This document shows positions 48,657 through 57,313 of a DNA stretch of 64,000 bases, piece by piece. Origin of the DNA: Povalibacter uvarum (GTDB taxonomy: Bacteria > Pseudomonadota > Gammaproteobacteria > Steroidobacterales > Steroidobacteraceae); contig NZ_JACHHZ010000006.1 in assembly GCF_014202975.1 (NCBI RefSeq), positions 496,001-560,000 of the forward strand, written 5' to 3'. The notes beneath the pieces are model-generated. The model worked only from the letters and a program-made list of their open reading frames with translations, did no database searches and had not been told where the DNA came from. The translations under genes and the position numbers were made by a program. Each line of letters begins with the position of its first letter. Within the stretch, counting starts at the first letter, position 1.

Positions 48657-49288
48657 TCGCTCAGCAGCATCTTCAGATCGTGCGCGTAATCGTCCGGCGT
48701 GTGCCCGTATGGCATGAGCGCTCTCAGGACGCCTTTGCGGTCGATCAGATACACATACGATGAGTGCGCGACCATGTAGTTGTCGCCGAACACCTTCTTC
48801 TCGGCCTGGATGCCATAGTCCTTGCGAACTGCCGCCAGTTGTTCGCCACTGCCGGTGCCGCCGATGAAGGTCGGATCGAATGTGCCGAGGTACTGCTTCA
48901 TGCGCGCCGCCGTATCGCGTTCGGGATCGACGGTGACGTAGACGACCTGGACCTCGGCACCCGCGGCACCGAGCTTCTTGCGTGCGGATGAAAGCACCGA
49001 CAACGTCGTCGGACAGACATCGGGACACGACGTGAACCCGAAGCCCAGGACGACGAGCTTGCCGCGATAGTCGCTCAGCTTGAGCGCCGCGCCGTTCGAC
49101 CCCTGCAGCGAGAAATCGGGCGCGAGCCGCGGCGGATCGAATACGCCGGCTTTCAATGCCGATGCCGCAGCGCTTGCCGTCGCTGCCACGACCAGGCTGA
49201 CAGCGGCCAGCAGCCAGCCTGCGCGCGATTGACGCCCTGATCTGGCTGTTGAGCTGCTGAATCGATTCTTTATGGGCATGAAGGGCAT
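48653..49288 (-). CDS. SCO1/SenC family copper chaperone
   Basis: About 211 residues (start 49288 or 49279), with N-terminal hydrophobic anchor (AGWLLAAVSLVVAATASAAA). The thioredoxin-like fold carries the copper motif Cys88-x3-Cys92 in FGFTSCPDVCPTTL and the distal His175 in YMVAHSSYVYLID, the three SCO ligands. VVYVTVDPERDTAARMKQYL is also diagnostic. SCO proteins insert copper into the CuA site of cytochrome oxidase or keep it reduced. No oxidase gene is near; the partner here is probably the coupled cupredoxin-like protein. Confidence 0.93.
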   Translation of the reverse strand: MPFMPIKNRFSSSTARSGRQSRAGWLLAAVSLVVAATASAAASALKAGVFDPPRLAPDFSLQGSNGAALKLSDYRGKLVVLGFGFTSCPDVCPTTLSVLSSARKKLGAAGAEVQVVYVTVDPERDTAARMKQYLGTFDPTFIGGTGSGEQLAAVRKDYGIQAEKKVFGDNYMVAHSSYVYLIDRKGVLRALMPYGHTPDDYAHDLKMLLSE

Positions 49289-49396
49289 GCGGCATCTGTG
49301 CGCACCGGGCGCCAGATTCACTTATAGGGCGCCCTCGGCGCCAGGGGCAACGGAAGGTCGATAAATTCTGGCTATCGCGAAGGGGACGCCAGCCAA

Positions 49397-50416
49397 TCAG
49401 AGGTGAATGGCTGCCGGCCGGGCGACTCGCGCAAAGCTCTCGTCCATGTATTTCTCGTACGCGATCGGGTGCTTGATCGTGCCGGCGGCAATCGACAGCT
49501 GCATCAGTTCTTCGAACTCCGAACGGATCATGCGCAGGTCGCCGTAGGTCACACGGTCCGTCGGATTCTCCATGACGAAGCGGATGATGTTCGGATCCTG
49601 GTTGAAGTAGTCGCGCCCGGCAGCGATCTCGACGGCCTTGTTGCGGTTCTCCTGGCGCTGATCGAGCCACGCGCCCGCGCCGAGCACCTGATTGACGAGG
49701 TCCTGGACCATCGGACGATTCTCCGTGATCAGCTCTTCGCGAACCGTCAGCACGCAGCAGATGTACTTCGGCCACTCATCCCGCGTCATGCGCAGCGGGC
49801 GCGCATAGCCTGCACTCTGTGCGGCTGCGCCGAAGGGTTCGCCCGTGCAGTAAGCGTCAACAGCGTTTGCGTAAAGCGCGGCCGGCATGTCCGGCGGCGG
49901 CATCTCGACGATCTCGAGCTGGTCGATCGTCATGTTCTCCTCGGCGAGCATGCGCCGCAGGAACAGGAAATCGACGGCAAAACGGCTGGGAATCGCGATG
50001 CGCTTGCCCGTCAGCTCCTTGAACGAGCCGATGCTGGAATCCTTGCGCACCATGATGACCGCGCCGGAACGATGCCCGAGCGAAACGATCTTGACCGGAA
50101 TGCCCTTGTCCGCGAGATCCATGACGAGCGGCGCGAGCATGTATGCCGCCTGGATGCGGCCCGACATCAGCGACTCCTTGATCTCTGGCCAGCCGCTGTA
50201 CTTGCTGTACTGGAACTCATAGCGCGGCGCATCGGCCGCCGCGGACTGATTGCTCGCCGCTTTGGCGACGCACGCAACGGGCAGAGTGAGATTGCATGTC
50301 ACCGGCAGGCCGCCGACGACGAGGGAATTGGGCTTCTGGGAAGCACAAGAGATCAGGCTCGCCGGCAGCGACGCTGCCATGAGACCCTGTAGGAACTGTC
50401 TGCGGTGCACGAACAC
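49397..50416 (-). CDS. ABC transporter substrate-binding lipoprotein, NitT/TauT type
   Basis: 339 residues. The signal HRRQFLQGLMAASLPASLISC ends at a lipobox Cys, and the RRQFLQG segment resembles a Tat motif. The two-lobed binding fold shows LVVGGLPVTCNLTLPVACVA, YSGWPEIKESLMSGRIQAAY, IPSRFAVDFLFLRRML, EMPPPDMPAALYANAVDAYC and GEPFGAAAQS, the NMT1/nitrate-sulfonate pattern. Four Cys residues sit in the mature part, more than usual. It heads the operon with SCO, cupredoxin, permease and ATPase. The ligand is unknown; the context favours something connected with copper or copper enzymes. Confidence 0.9.
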   Translation of the reverse strand: MFVHRRQFLQGLMAASLPASLISCASQKPNSLVVGGLPVTCNLTLPVACVAKAASNQSAAADAPRYEFQYSKYSGWPEIKESLMSGRIQAAYMLAPLVMDLADKGIPVKIVSLGHRSGAVIMVRKDSSIGSFKELTGKRIAIPSRFAVDFLFLRRMLAEENMTIDQLEIVEMPPPDMPAALYANAVDAYCTGEPFGAAAQSAGYARPLRMTRDEWPKYICCVLTVREELITENRPMVQDLVNQVLGAGAWLDQRQENRNKAVEIAAGRDYFNQDPNIIRFVMENPTDRVTYGDLRMIRSEFEELMQLSIAAGTIKHPIAYEKYMDESFARVARPAAIHL

Positions 50417-50555
50417 GTCTGGCTTCTCCCGAGCATGACGCCCGTCTGAAGCAGGGCTTGCGCGGATCCAGGGCCCGTGCGGTTCGCTCGATGGAAGGGA
50501 TTCTAGCCGAACCCGGTGCCGGCGCTGTCAATGCGCCGCAAGCCCGTTCGCGGAA

Positions 50556-50906
50556 TCAGCCGCGACGAGCGTCCAGGGCCTTGAGCGCACTCTTCGGCGC
50601 GACGAGACGCCACGCGCGCTCGAGCTGGTCGGCGAAATCGCTGCTGGTGATGCCCTTCAGCAGGACCTTGGTCCAGCCCTGTTCGGCCCACTGGTCGACC
50701 GTGAAGGTGTACGGGTCCATGGAAAGGAGCGCGTGCTGGTCGTCCTGCGACAGCTTCAGGATCGCGATCGACTCGACCGGCCAGAGCACGGCATAGGTGT
50801 GCTCGCCGACGCGAAAGCCGCGATGGCCCCAGTGATCGTGCTCGTCCGTGCCCGGCAGGGCCATGGCAAGGCGGATGACTTCGTCGGTCCTAATCAAGGG
50901 TCCCAC
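50556..50906 (-). CDS. MmcQ/YjbR family protein
   Basis: 116 residues with the YjbR-like fold: EVIRLAMALPGTDEHDHWGH, RVGEHTYAVLWPVESIAILK, LSMDPYTFTVDQWAEQGWTK and QLERAWRLVAPKSALKALDA. These small cytoplasmic proteins adopt a double-wing DNA-binding-like (CyaY-like) fold of unknown role. The start at 50906 has a GGGTGGGACC upstream. It is a lone gene, divergent from the Lys/Arg-rich gene. Confidence 0.88.
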   Translation of the reverse strand: MGPLIRTDEVIRLAMALPGTDEHDHWGHRGFRVGEHTYAVLWPVESIAILKLSQDDQHALLSMDPYTFTVDQWAEQGWTKVLLKGITSSDFADQLERAWRLVAPKSALKALDARRG

Positions 50907-51089
50907 CCCTTCTGTTCAATTCGCGGCAGTTTATAGCACCCGCCGGCCCCAAAATCGTGACGTCCGCCGCATTCAGAAAGCCCGGAACGCGCCGCCTGAC
51001 AGGGTTCCCCTGAAGCTCCTCCCGGAAATGGCGACCGGCCCGGCCGAATTCACCCGGCGGGTCCGGTACCATCCCCTGCAAGTCGTCGA

Positions 51090-51518
51090 ATGTTGCCGGA
51101 ATCCCCCGTGGGCATTCCCCGCCAGGACATGAAGAAGTTTCTCTTCGAACCGCCCTCCCAGCCACGCGCCAGCACCCGGGAAGTCCTGGTGCCCGCCTCC
51201 GTCCGCATCGCCCGCGAAAAGATCGTGGCGAAGCTGCAGGCTGCCAAGGCCCGGGCGACAGCGAAAGCAAAGCTGAAAGCCGCTCGTGAGGAACGTGAGA
51301 TCGCGCGAGCCGCGCTGAAGATCGCGCGTGCGTTGGATCGGAAGGCGGCCCAGAAGGAACGTGAGGCAGCGAAGCTCGATCGTGAAGCGCAACGCGTGGC
51401 GTTCCAGCTCGCTCGTCGCGATCGACTCGAGGAACAGCGATTGGTCCAGCGGGCACGCCGCGAGGAACTGAAACGCAAGCGACGGAAGCAGGCGAGGAAG
51501 GCGACGGGTAGGCGCTGA
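51090..51518 (+). CDS. Lys/Arg/Ala-rich coiled-coil protein, uncertain
   Basis: 142 residues (or 129 from ATG 51129, MKKFLFEPPSQ). From about residue 40 the sequence is almost continuous charged helix (AREKIVAKLQAAKARATAKA, EEREIARAALKIARALDRKA), ending in KRKRRKQARKATGRR. The codon third positions look protein-coding, but low complexity makes long antisense frames too, so it may be spurious. If real, it is probably a nucleic-acid-binding or structural protein. No family is recognised. Confidence 0.5.
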   Translation: MLPESPVGIPRQDMKKFLFEPPSQPRASTREVLVPASVRIAREKIVAKLQAAKARATAKAKLKAAREEREIARAALKIARALDRKAAQKEREAAKLDREAQRVAFQLARRDRLEEQRLVQRARREELKRKRRKQARKATGRR

Positions 51519-51539
51519 AGAAGGCTCGTCGCTCGCCGC

Positions 51540-52292
51540 TCATCGCTCGCCGCTTCCCCTCCTCCCACAACGCGAATGCGGCGCTGTGCTCTCGTAGCGA
51601 TCGTGATGCCTCACCCAGTCCGTGAGATCGAAGGCAGGTCCGGTTTCGTTACGGCCCTTCGGCGCCATGTCGAGATAGTTATAGGCCCCCGTGAGGTGCT
51701 CGGCGCTACGCCCATAAGCTGAGTAGGTGCGGAAGATCGCGCCCGTCTCGTCGCGGTAGAAAACACTGACGCCCGGCATTTCCTCGCTGTCGAGCTCGCG
51801 CGTTTCGAAGTTGTAGCTCACCGCGCCGCGCGCCAGATCCTCGGCAGTGAACGACACGCCGAAATCAAAGTTGAAGTCGCTCCCCTGGGACGAGACCCAG
51901 TGGAATTGCCAGCCCATGCGCCGGCGGAACGCGTCGATCTTCACGTAAGGAGCGCGAGACACCGCAGCGAAGGCGACGTCGTGATGCCGAAGGTGCACGA
52001 ACGAGGAGTCGACGTGGTCGGCCTGGAATGAACAGCCGACGCAGCCTTCGACCCAGTCGGGCGCGAACATGAAGTGCTGGATGATGAGCTGGCTGCACTC
52101 ACCGAAGAGATCCGCCAGCGTCTCCTCACCCTTCGGCCCGGTGAATACGTAGGGCTTTGTGACCCGTACCCACGGCAGCTCGCGACGTTGCTGGCGCAGC
52201 TCGTCGAGCTGCCGCAGCAGGTCCTTCTCCCGCAGAAGGTGATGCCGGCGAGCGGCGAACCACTCGCTTTCGCTGACGATGGGATGTTTCAT
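51540..52292 (-). CDS. DUF899 thioredoxin-like family protein
   Basis: 250 residues. WFAARRHHLLREKDLLRQLD, LPWVRVTKPYVFTGPKGEET, LADLFGECSQLIIQHFMFAP, GCVGCSFQADHVDSSFVHL and MGWQFHWVSSQGSDFNFDFG give the DUF899 (AhpC-like) pattern. The Cys pair in EGCVGCSF may be redox active. C-terminal RTYSAYGRSAEHLTGAYNYL is typical of the family. Its function is not established. The downstream end lies in a GCGAGCG-type repeat (51525-51556). Confidence 0.9.
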   Translation of the reverse strand: MKHPIVSESEWFAARRHHLLREKDLLRQLDELRQQRRELPWVRVTKPYVFTGPKGEETLADLFGECSQLIIQHFMFAPDWVEGCVGCSFQADHVDSSFVHLRHHDVAFAAVSRAPYVKIDAFRRRMGWQFHWVSSQGSDFNFDFGVSFTAEDLARGAVSYNFETRELDSEEMPGVSVFYRDETGAIFRTYSAYGRSAEHLTGAYNYLDMAPKGRNETGPAFDLTDWVRHHDRYESTAPHSRCGRRGSGER

Positions 52293-52392
52293 GATGCAGA
52301 TCCTCTTCGCGCACTTCCCGAAGCGGCGGCGATCGCCCTTCGCTTCAAGGACGCGCGGAAAACGCCGGTACCGACGTTCTCGCGGAGGATCT

Positions 52393-53688
52393 TCAGCTGT
52401 TGTGCGGACTGGTCTTGCGACGCGGCTTCTGCGCGTCCTCCGCCTGGCTGCCCTCGATCAGGCGATCGAGATGCGCGCGGATGTGTGCGGCTTCGGCCGC
52501 TGTATTCGCGAGTGACAAGGCGCGGTCGAACGCGAGGCGAGCTTCGGCTTTGCGTTCGAGCTGCAAGAGCAGCGCACCGCGAGCGCCGTGAAAGTGAAAG
52601 TAGCCGGCCAGCGCATCTGCCAGCGGCTCAACCATCGCGAGCGCGGCGGCGGGTCCATGCACCTTCGATACTGCAACAGCGCGATTGAGCGTCACGACCG
52701 GCGAAGGCTGCAACGTTTCGAGCACGGCGTAGAGCCGGTCGATCTCGCTCCAGTCGGTATCTTCGAAACGCGGTGCCTGTGCGTGCGTGGCCGCAATCGC
52801 AGCCTGCACCTGGTAGGGACCGAGTTGCCGCATTCGCAGCGCTGCATCGACCAGCGCCAGACCCTCGGTGATCATGTCGCGATTCCACAGGCTGCGATCC
52901 TGCATTTCCAGCAGCACGATCTCGCCAGCCTTGTCTAGTCGCGCGGGTGCACGTGCATGCTGGAGCAGGAGAAGCGCAGCGAGCCCCATGAGCTCGCTCT
53001 CGCCTGCGAACAGTTGCAGCATGAGCCGTGCAAGACGGATCGCCTCCTCGCACAACGGAGCGCGCAGATGCACTTCTCCGCCGCTCGCTGAGTAGCCCTC
53101 GTTGAACAGCAGGTAGACCATCGCCGCAACGGTACTGAGCCGCTCGGCTCTCTGTGCAGCGCCTGGGGTTTCGAATGGAACGTCCGCGGTACCGACGCGC
53201 CGCTTGGCGCGCGTTATCCGCTGCTCCATCGCAGCTTCCGTCACCAGGAATGCGCGGGCGATCTCGCGCACCGACAACCCGCAGACGACTCGCAACGCGA
53301 GGGCGATCTGCTGCGTCGCCGGCAGTTCCGGATGACAGCAGATGAAGAGCAGGCGCAGGACATCGTCACGGTACTGCGAATTGTCGAGCTTCTCGGCAAG
53401 CGGCGTTTCCGCATCGTCCGTGTTCGAGATCACGTCATCCGAGGGCAGCTCCTGCAACCGGCTGTTCCGCCGGACTTCATCGAGCGCCACGTTGCGCGCG
53501 ACGAGAATGAGCCATGCCACCGGATCGTTTGGCGGCCCATTCACGGGCCAGCGCTTTAGCGCGCGCAGGCACGCTTCCTGGAATGCTTCTTCGGCTGTAT
53601 CGAGATCGCGGAAATACCTCAGCAGCGCGCCGATCGCCTGCGGGCGCGCGTTCGTGAGAACCGCATCGATCCAGCCGATATCGGTCAT
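52393..53688 (-). CDS. ECF sigma factor of the ECF42-like (DUF6596) type
   Basis: 431 residues. Sigma2 (AIGALLRYFRDLDTAEEAFQ EAC, ARNVALDEVRRNS) and sigma4 (QIALALRVVCGLSVREIARA, FLVTEAAMEQRITRAKRRV) are followed by a ~230-residue C-terminal extension (YLLFNEGYSASGGEVHLRAP, RLARLMLQLFAGESELMGLA, ETLQPSPVVTLNRAVAVSKV). This is the TPR-like DUF6596 domain that defines ECF42. Such sigma factors have no anti-sigma and are encoded with DGPF proteins, as here: the start overlaps the DGPF stop (ATGA). The regulon is unknown. Confidence 0.93.
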   Translation of the reverse strand: MTDIGWIDAVLTNARPQAIGALLRYFRDLDTAEEAFQEACLRALKRWPVNGPPNDPVAWLILVARNVALDEVRRNSRLQELPSDDVISNTDDAETPLAEKLDNSQYRDDVLRLLFICCHPELPATQQIALALRVVCGLSVREIARAFLVTEAAMEQRITRAKRRVGTADVPFETPGAAQRAERLSTVAAMVYLLFNEGYSASGGEVHLRAPLCEEAIRLARLMLQLFAGESELMGLAALLLLQHARAPARLDKAGEIVLLEMQDRSLWNRDMITEGLALVDAALRMRQLGPYQVQAAIAATHAQAPRFEDTDWSEIDRLYAVLETLQPSPVVTLNRAVAVSKVHGPAAALAMVEPLADALAGYFHFHGARGALLLQLERKAEARLAFDRALSLANTAAEAAHIRAHLDRLIEGSQAEDAQKPRRKTSPHNS

Positions 53689-54047
53689 GCCAGCGGGGCT
53701 CCCGGGAAGAAGCTGTGAACAGGCCGGACTTCGATACAGCCGGGCGGCTCGACGAGCTGCTTCGCAATCTCCTGCGCCTCGGCGAGCGATGCCACATCGA
53801 GGACGTAGAAGCCGAGCATCTGTTCCTTCGTCTCGGCAAACGGGCCGTCCAGCACGGCCTTCTCACGACCCGACCGCACCGTCGTTGCGAGCGTTGTCGG
53901 CTTCAGCCGCGCCACCGGCCCCATCTTTCCCTGGGCTGCGAGTCCCGCGATCACCTTCTCGTGTCGCGCCATGACAGCTGCATCTTCCTCCGCCGTCCAG
54001 GAGCCAACTGCGGCTTCGTCGTTGTAGCAAATGATGGCGTAGAGCAT
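53685..54047 (-). CDS. DGPF (YCII-related) domain protein
   Basis: 120 residues from ATG 54047. The YCII-like ferredoxin fold is seen in MLYAIICYNDEAAVGSWTAE and the signature VLDGPFAETKEQMLGFYVL, with the DGPF tetrad at about 68-71. ECF42 sigma factors are almost always encoded next to such proteins. The gene overlaps the sigma start by 4 bases, so both are produced together. It may be a target or accessory of the sigma factor. Confidence 0.93.
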   Translation of the reverse strand: MLYAIICYNDEAAVGSWTAEEDAAVMARHEKVIAGLAAQGKMGPVARLKPTTLATTVRSGREKAVLDGPFAETKEQMLGFYVLDVASLAEAQEIAKQLVEPPGCIEVRPVHSFFPGAPLA

Positions 54048-54100
54048 GGGTCGCACCTTGGGAGTCGCCTCAGAAGCCGCGCAGTATGCCCGATGCGTTC

Positions 54101-54271
54101 TCAGGCCTTGCGACGTGGCTGAATCTGCTGGACGACGGGCGCGGGAACGGTAGGCGCCTGCTTACGCGCCTTCCTGTCGCGGTACTTGCGGGCAGCGAAG
54201 AAGGTCAATCCACCGGCGGACGTGGTCCCGGCAACCGCCCAGGCGGCAGCGGCAAGACAAGCAGGGCACAT
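54101..54271 (-). CDS. Small membrane protein with CPAC start
   Basis: 56 residues from ATG 54271, which has AGGAG 8 bases upstream. MCPACLAAAAWAVAGTTSAG GLTFFAARKY forms one hydrophobic helix with a Cys pair at the N-terminus; the tail is basic and Pro-rich (RKQAPTVPAPVVQQIQPRRK). Similar miniproteins occur in many proteobacteria without known role. Longer frames upstream lack a ribosome site. Confidence 0.6.
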   Translation of the reverse strand: MCPACLAAAAWAVAGTTSAGGLTFFAARKYRDRKARKQAPTVPAPVVQQIQPRRKA

Positions 54272-54352
54272 GGCAGGACTCCTGTGGCAAGCGGGGCGAT
54301 GCTCACAGGACGGGTGGGGACGAGGAGTGCCGACAATTACGGATAGGAAGGG

Positions 54353-54622
54353 CGATGAGCGGCGAGCGGCGAGCGATGAGCCGGAGATGAGACAGCCGAC
54401 GGGCAACCCTGCCCTCATGGCTCACAGCTCGTGTGGGTCCGGCTTTAGCCGGACGTTATGCGAAAGCATCTGGCTGGCGGCCAGCCAGCTCCGCGCTATC
54501 GCACGACCGCGGGAATGCTTCGCATGACGTCCGGCTGAAGCCGGACCCACAGCAAGCACGAACACCCGAGAGCCACTTCCCTCTCTGGCTACCTGCTAGC
54601 GGCTAGCCGGCTAGTCGGCTAT
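54353..54622. repeat. Three repeat families filling a 339-bp gap
   Basis: A GCGAGCG/GCGATGAGC short tandem (about 54355-54385), a GTCCGGCTTTAGCCGGAC (54437-54454) with inverted partner GTCCGGCTGAAGCCGGAC (54529-54546), and a TAGCCGGCTAG-type tandem (about 54589-54622) that runs into the 3' end of the nitronate monooxygenase gene. No gene is seen in 54272-54610. Confidence 0.8.
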
Positions 54623-55675
54623 TCCTCTTCCCAACTCCTTCGTCAGCTCCCCCGCTCCCACTTCCTTGCAGCCTGTTGCGTTCTGCCCCGCCCACAGCGA
54701 CGAGAAATCATTACGTCCAGCGGCCTCGGCTTTTGCACGCAGAGGGGCGACGGCGGCGGCGGCGAGCGGGAACTGCGGTGCCAGCGAGCTCATTGGTCCC
54801 TGCTCTTCGACCAATCGATTCACGATGCCGCGCGCAGGGCGGCCTGTGAAGACGTTGGTCAGTGCCGTGTGTTGAGCGGTGGGAGATTTCAAAGCGGCGC
54901 GATGGATCGGAGACGTCAGCGCTTCGTTGCACAACAAATAAGCGGTGCCGATCTGAACGCCCGACGCGCCCAGGGCCATGGCCGCGGCTACACCCCCACG
55001 GTCCGCGATACCGCCCGCGGCTATCACGGGCACATTCACTGCGCGAACGATCTGGGGTACGAGCGCCATCGTGCTGATCTGCGTCGTGATGTCTTCGGTC
55101 AGGAAAGACGCGCGATGACCCCCTGCTTCGAGGCCCTGCGCTATCACTGCATCGACGCCGTTGGCTTCGAGCCAGCGCGCTTCTTCGACCGTCGTCGCGG
55201 AGGCGAGCACCTTCGCACCCCAGGCCTTCACACGCGTGAGCAACGATGGCGACGGCAGACCGAAGTGGAAACTCACGACACGCGGTCGAAATTCTTCGAG
55301 CACCGACGCCATCTCCACGGTGAAGGGCTGCCGTCCGGGTCCCGTGGGAATCGACGCGATGTCGACATCGAATTCGAGGTAGTAGCGGCCGAGAGCCGAG
55401 CGCCAGCGACCCTCGCGCGCCAGGTTCGGTTCGGCTGCGCGATGACAGAAGAAATTGACGTTGTAAGGGCGCTGGGTTCCTGCGTGGATCGCAGTCAGTT
55501 CGGCGCGCACGGACTCTGCGTTCAGCAAGCCGCACGGCAACGACCCCAACCCGCCTGCATTCGACACTGCGATTGCGAGAGCGCTGCCCTGCGATCCGGC
55601 CATCGGCGCCTGGATCAGCGGCAACTCGGTCCCGATCAGCGCCAGCAGCTTCTCCCGCCCCCCGAAGCCCGTCAT
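54611..55675 (-). CDS. Nitronate monooxygenase-like FMN enzyme
   Basis: About 354 residues from ATG 55675 (alternatives 55708 and 55732). A TIM-barrel with LIGTELPLIQAPMAGSQGSA, AVSNAGGLGSLPCGLL, VVSFHFGLPSPSLLTRVKAW, VDAVIAQGLEAGGHRASFL and the FMN phosphate loop PVIAAGGIADRGGVAAAMAL, GASGVQIGTAYLLCNEA. This matches class I nitronate monooxygenases, which oxidise propionate-3-nitronate and related nitronates. It is divergent from the ketopantoate-reductase-like gene. Confidence 0.9.
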   Translation of the reverse strand: MTGFGGREKLLALIGTELPLIQAPMAGSQGSALAIAVSNAGGLGSLPCGLLNAESVRAELTAIHAGTQRPYNVNFFCHRAAEPNLAREGRWRSALGRYYLEFDVDIASIPTGPGRQPFTVEMASVLEEFRPRVVSFHFGLPSPSLLTRVKAWGAKVLASATTVEEARWLEANGVDAVIAQGLEAGGHRASFLTEDITTQISTMALVPQIVRAVNVPVIAAGGIADRGGVAAAMALGASGVQIGTAYLLCNEALTSPIHRAALKSPTAQHTALTNVFTGRPARGIVNRLVEEQGPMSSLAPQFPLAAAAVAPLRAKAEAAGRNDFSSLWAGQNATGCKEVGAGELTKELGRGIAD

Positions 55676-55779
55676 ACACTGCTCGTCATTGCGAAGATGG
55701 CCGATCATGACGGCGGCGCGCCTGAAAAGCACCCACGCAGTTCGCGCAATCCGGCATGCAGTTTAAGTATGCTCACGAC

Positions 55780-56772
55780 ATGACAAGTTCCGTCGAAAAC
55801 AGCCCGAAATTCGCCATCCTCGGCGCCGGGGCCCTGGGCTCCATCCTGGGCGCGCATCTCGTCCGCGCCGGCCATTCCGTCGTCATGCTCGTCCGCGAGC
55901 GACGTGCGCAGCAGATCCGCGAGGGCGGCCTGCGCGTGAAAGGATTGGTCGACTTCCAGGTCGAAGTCCCCGTGCTGACAGACGCATCGCAGCTGCGCAA
56001 AGCGGACGTGCTGGTCGTTGCGATGAAGACGACAGGCACAGCCGCCGCGCTTCAGCCGCTGCGAAACGCGCGGATCGGCGCGGCGTTCTCCGTCCAGAAC
56101 GGGGTGTTCAAGGACGACGAACTCGTCGACGCCTTCGGACGTGATCGCGTCCTCGGCTCGCTGGCCAACACGAGCGGCGAGTTGCTGGCGAACGGCGATG
56201 CGCTCTTCACCCGGAACGTGGATCTGCAAGTCGGCGAGTTGAACGGGGGCCTGAGTCCCCGCGCGAAGGAAATCACTTCGACCATCGATGCCGCCGGCGT
56301 GCGTTCGACCGCCGTGCCGGACATCGTGAGTCTCGAATGGTCGAAGTTCGCCGTCTGGGCGAGCTACATGCCGCTGTCCGTGGCAACGCGATCGGCGACC
56401 TGGAAATATCTGCTCGATCCCGATATCGCGATCATCGTTGCACGCGTCGTTCGCGAAATCGGCGCCATGGCCCGCGCCCAGAGCATCGCGCTCAGCGACG
56501 ACTCGATGTTGCCGGTGAAGAGCATGTGCGAGGAAACGGAAGACCAGGCGGTTCGGCGCGTACTCCAGGCGGGCGAGACGTTCAGGACCAAGGCGCCGGA
56601 GCACCGCATGTCGTCGCTGCAGGATTTCAACGCCGGCCGCCCTCTCGAGCTCGAGGACACCATCGGCCGTGCCGTGCGGAAGGCAGCCGAGTTGGGCGTG
56701 GCGATTCCGGTCGCGGAGTCGCTCTATCGGCTGGTCAGGGGGATCGAGAAGATCGCGGAGAAGAAAGAGTAG
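55780..56772 (+). CDS. 2-dehydropantoate 2-reductase-like (ApbA/PanE) protein
   Basis: About 330 residues (start 55780; 55756 possible). The NADP-binding FAILGAGALGSILGAHLVRA (GxGxxG at 15-20) and VVAMKTTGTAAALQPL come first. They are followed by FSVQNGVFKDDELVDAFG and the C-terminal catalytic helix region SLEWSKFAVWASYMPLSVAT (the conserved Lys of WxK) and PEHRMSSLQDFNAGRPLELE (SSMxQD-like). This is the PanE/ApbA family, but no pantothenate genes adjoin, so it may reduce another 2-keto acid. Confidence 0.88.
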   Translation: MTSSVENSPKFAILGAGALGSILGAHLVRAGHSVVMLVRERRAQQIREGGLRVKGLVDFQVEVPVLTDASQLRKADVLVVAMKTTGTAAALQPLRNARIGAAFSVQNGVFKDDELVDAFGRDRVLGSLANTSGELLANGDALFTRNVDLQVGELNGGLSPRAKEITSTIDAAGVRSTAVPDIVSLEWSKFAVWASYMPLSVATRSATWKYLLDPDIAIIVARVVREIGAMARAQSIALSDDSMLPVKSMCEETEDQAVRRVLQAGETFRTKAPEHRMSSLQDFNAGRPLELEDTIGRAVRKAAELGVAIPVAESLYRLVRGIEKIAEKKE

Positions 56773-56870
56773 GAATTTCCACGGGGCACACGGGGAGCCA
56801 CGGGGATCGGAACAGGAGATTTCTTCCGAGGTTCTTACCCCGTGGATCCCCGTGTGCCCCGTGGAGATTC
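56773..56870. repeat. Inverted pair of CCACGGGG arrays after the PanE-like gene
   Basis: CCACGGGGCACACGGGGAGC CACGGGG (about 56779-56805) faces CCCCGTGGATCCCCGTGTGC CCCGTGG (about 56839-56865). The left arm starts 6 bp after the stop codon. The pair lies in a convergent gap, so it is a probable terminator. Confidence 0.8.
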
Positions 56871-56888
56871 TTCCTCCGGGGTCTTCGC

Positions 56889-57128
56889 TCAGACGCGCTC
56901 GACCGCTTCCCGCGAACGCATCAAACGTTGCCGTGCGAACTCGAACAGGAATGCGGACAGCACCAGCGCGATGATCGCCAGCGTGACATGCGGTGCGACG
57001 ACGAGCGCGAATCCCGTCGCGGCGAAGAGCGCGCATGCAACGAGGAAGCCGATAATCCGGGGCGCCAGATGACGCAGCGCGCCAAAAGCGTCGTCGAGAT
57101 CGTCGATCCAGAGCAGCAGGAATTCCAT
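56889..57128 (-). CDS. Small membrane protein
   Basis: 79 residues from ATG 57128 with GAGGCACC upstream. MEFLLLWIDDLDDAFGALRH is followed by two hydrophobic helices (IIGFLVACALFAATGFALVV and VTLAIIALVLSAFLFEFARQ) and a charged end (RLMRSREAVERV). The pattern is seen in many short gammaproteobacterial membrane proteins without known function. It is divergent from the ParA gene. Confidence 0.65.
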   Translation of the reverse strand: MEFLLLWIDDLDDAFGALRHLAPRIIGFLVACALFAATGFALVVAPHVTLAIIALVLSAFLFEFARQRLMRSREAVERV

Positions 57129-57313
57129 GCGGGTGCCTCGATGTTTGCGAAACTCTACGCGGACCGTTGCGGGGTCGATGTGAGCGGACTCACAGCCACC
57201 TGCTGCGACCAACGGGCAACCCAGTGACGGTCGTCACAAAGCGAACCTTGCACCTGGATTACCCTCTCCCGTAGGCTGATGAGCAAACGCCCGCCAGCGG
57301 CAAGCGGTTTCGC

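Noticed and set aside
54711-55679. 322-codon frame on the minus strand overlapping nitronate monooxygenase
   Set aside because: A different frame of the same strand; Arg-rich and without motifs, whereas the chosen frame has FMN-binding signatures.
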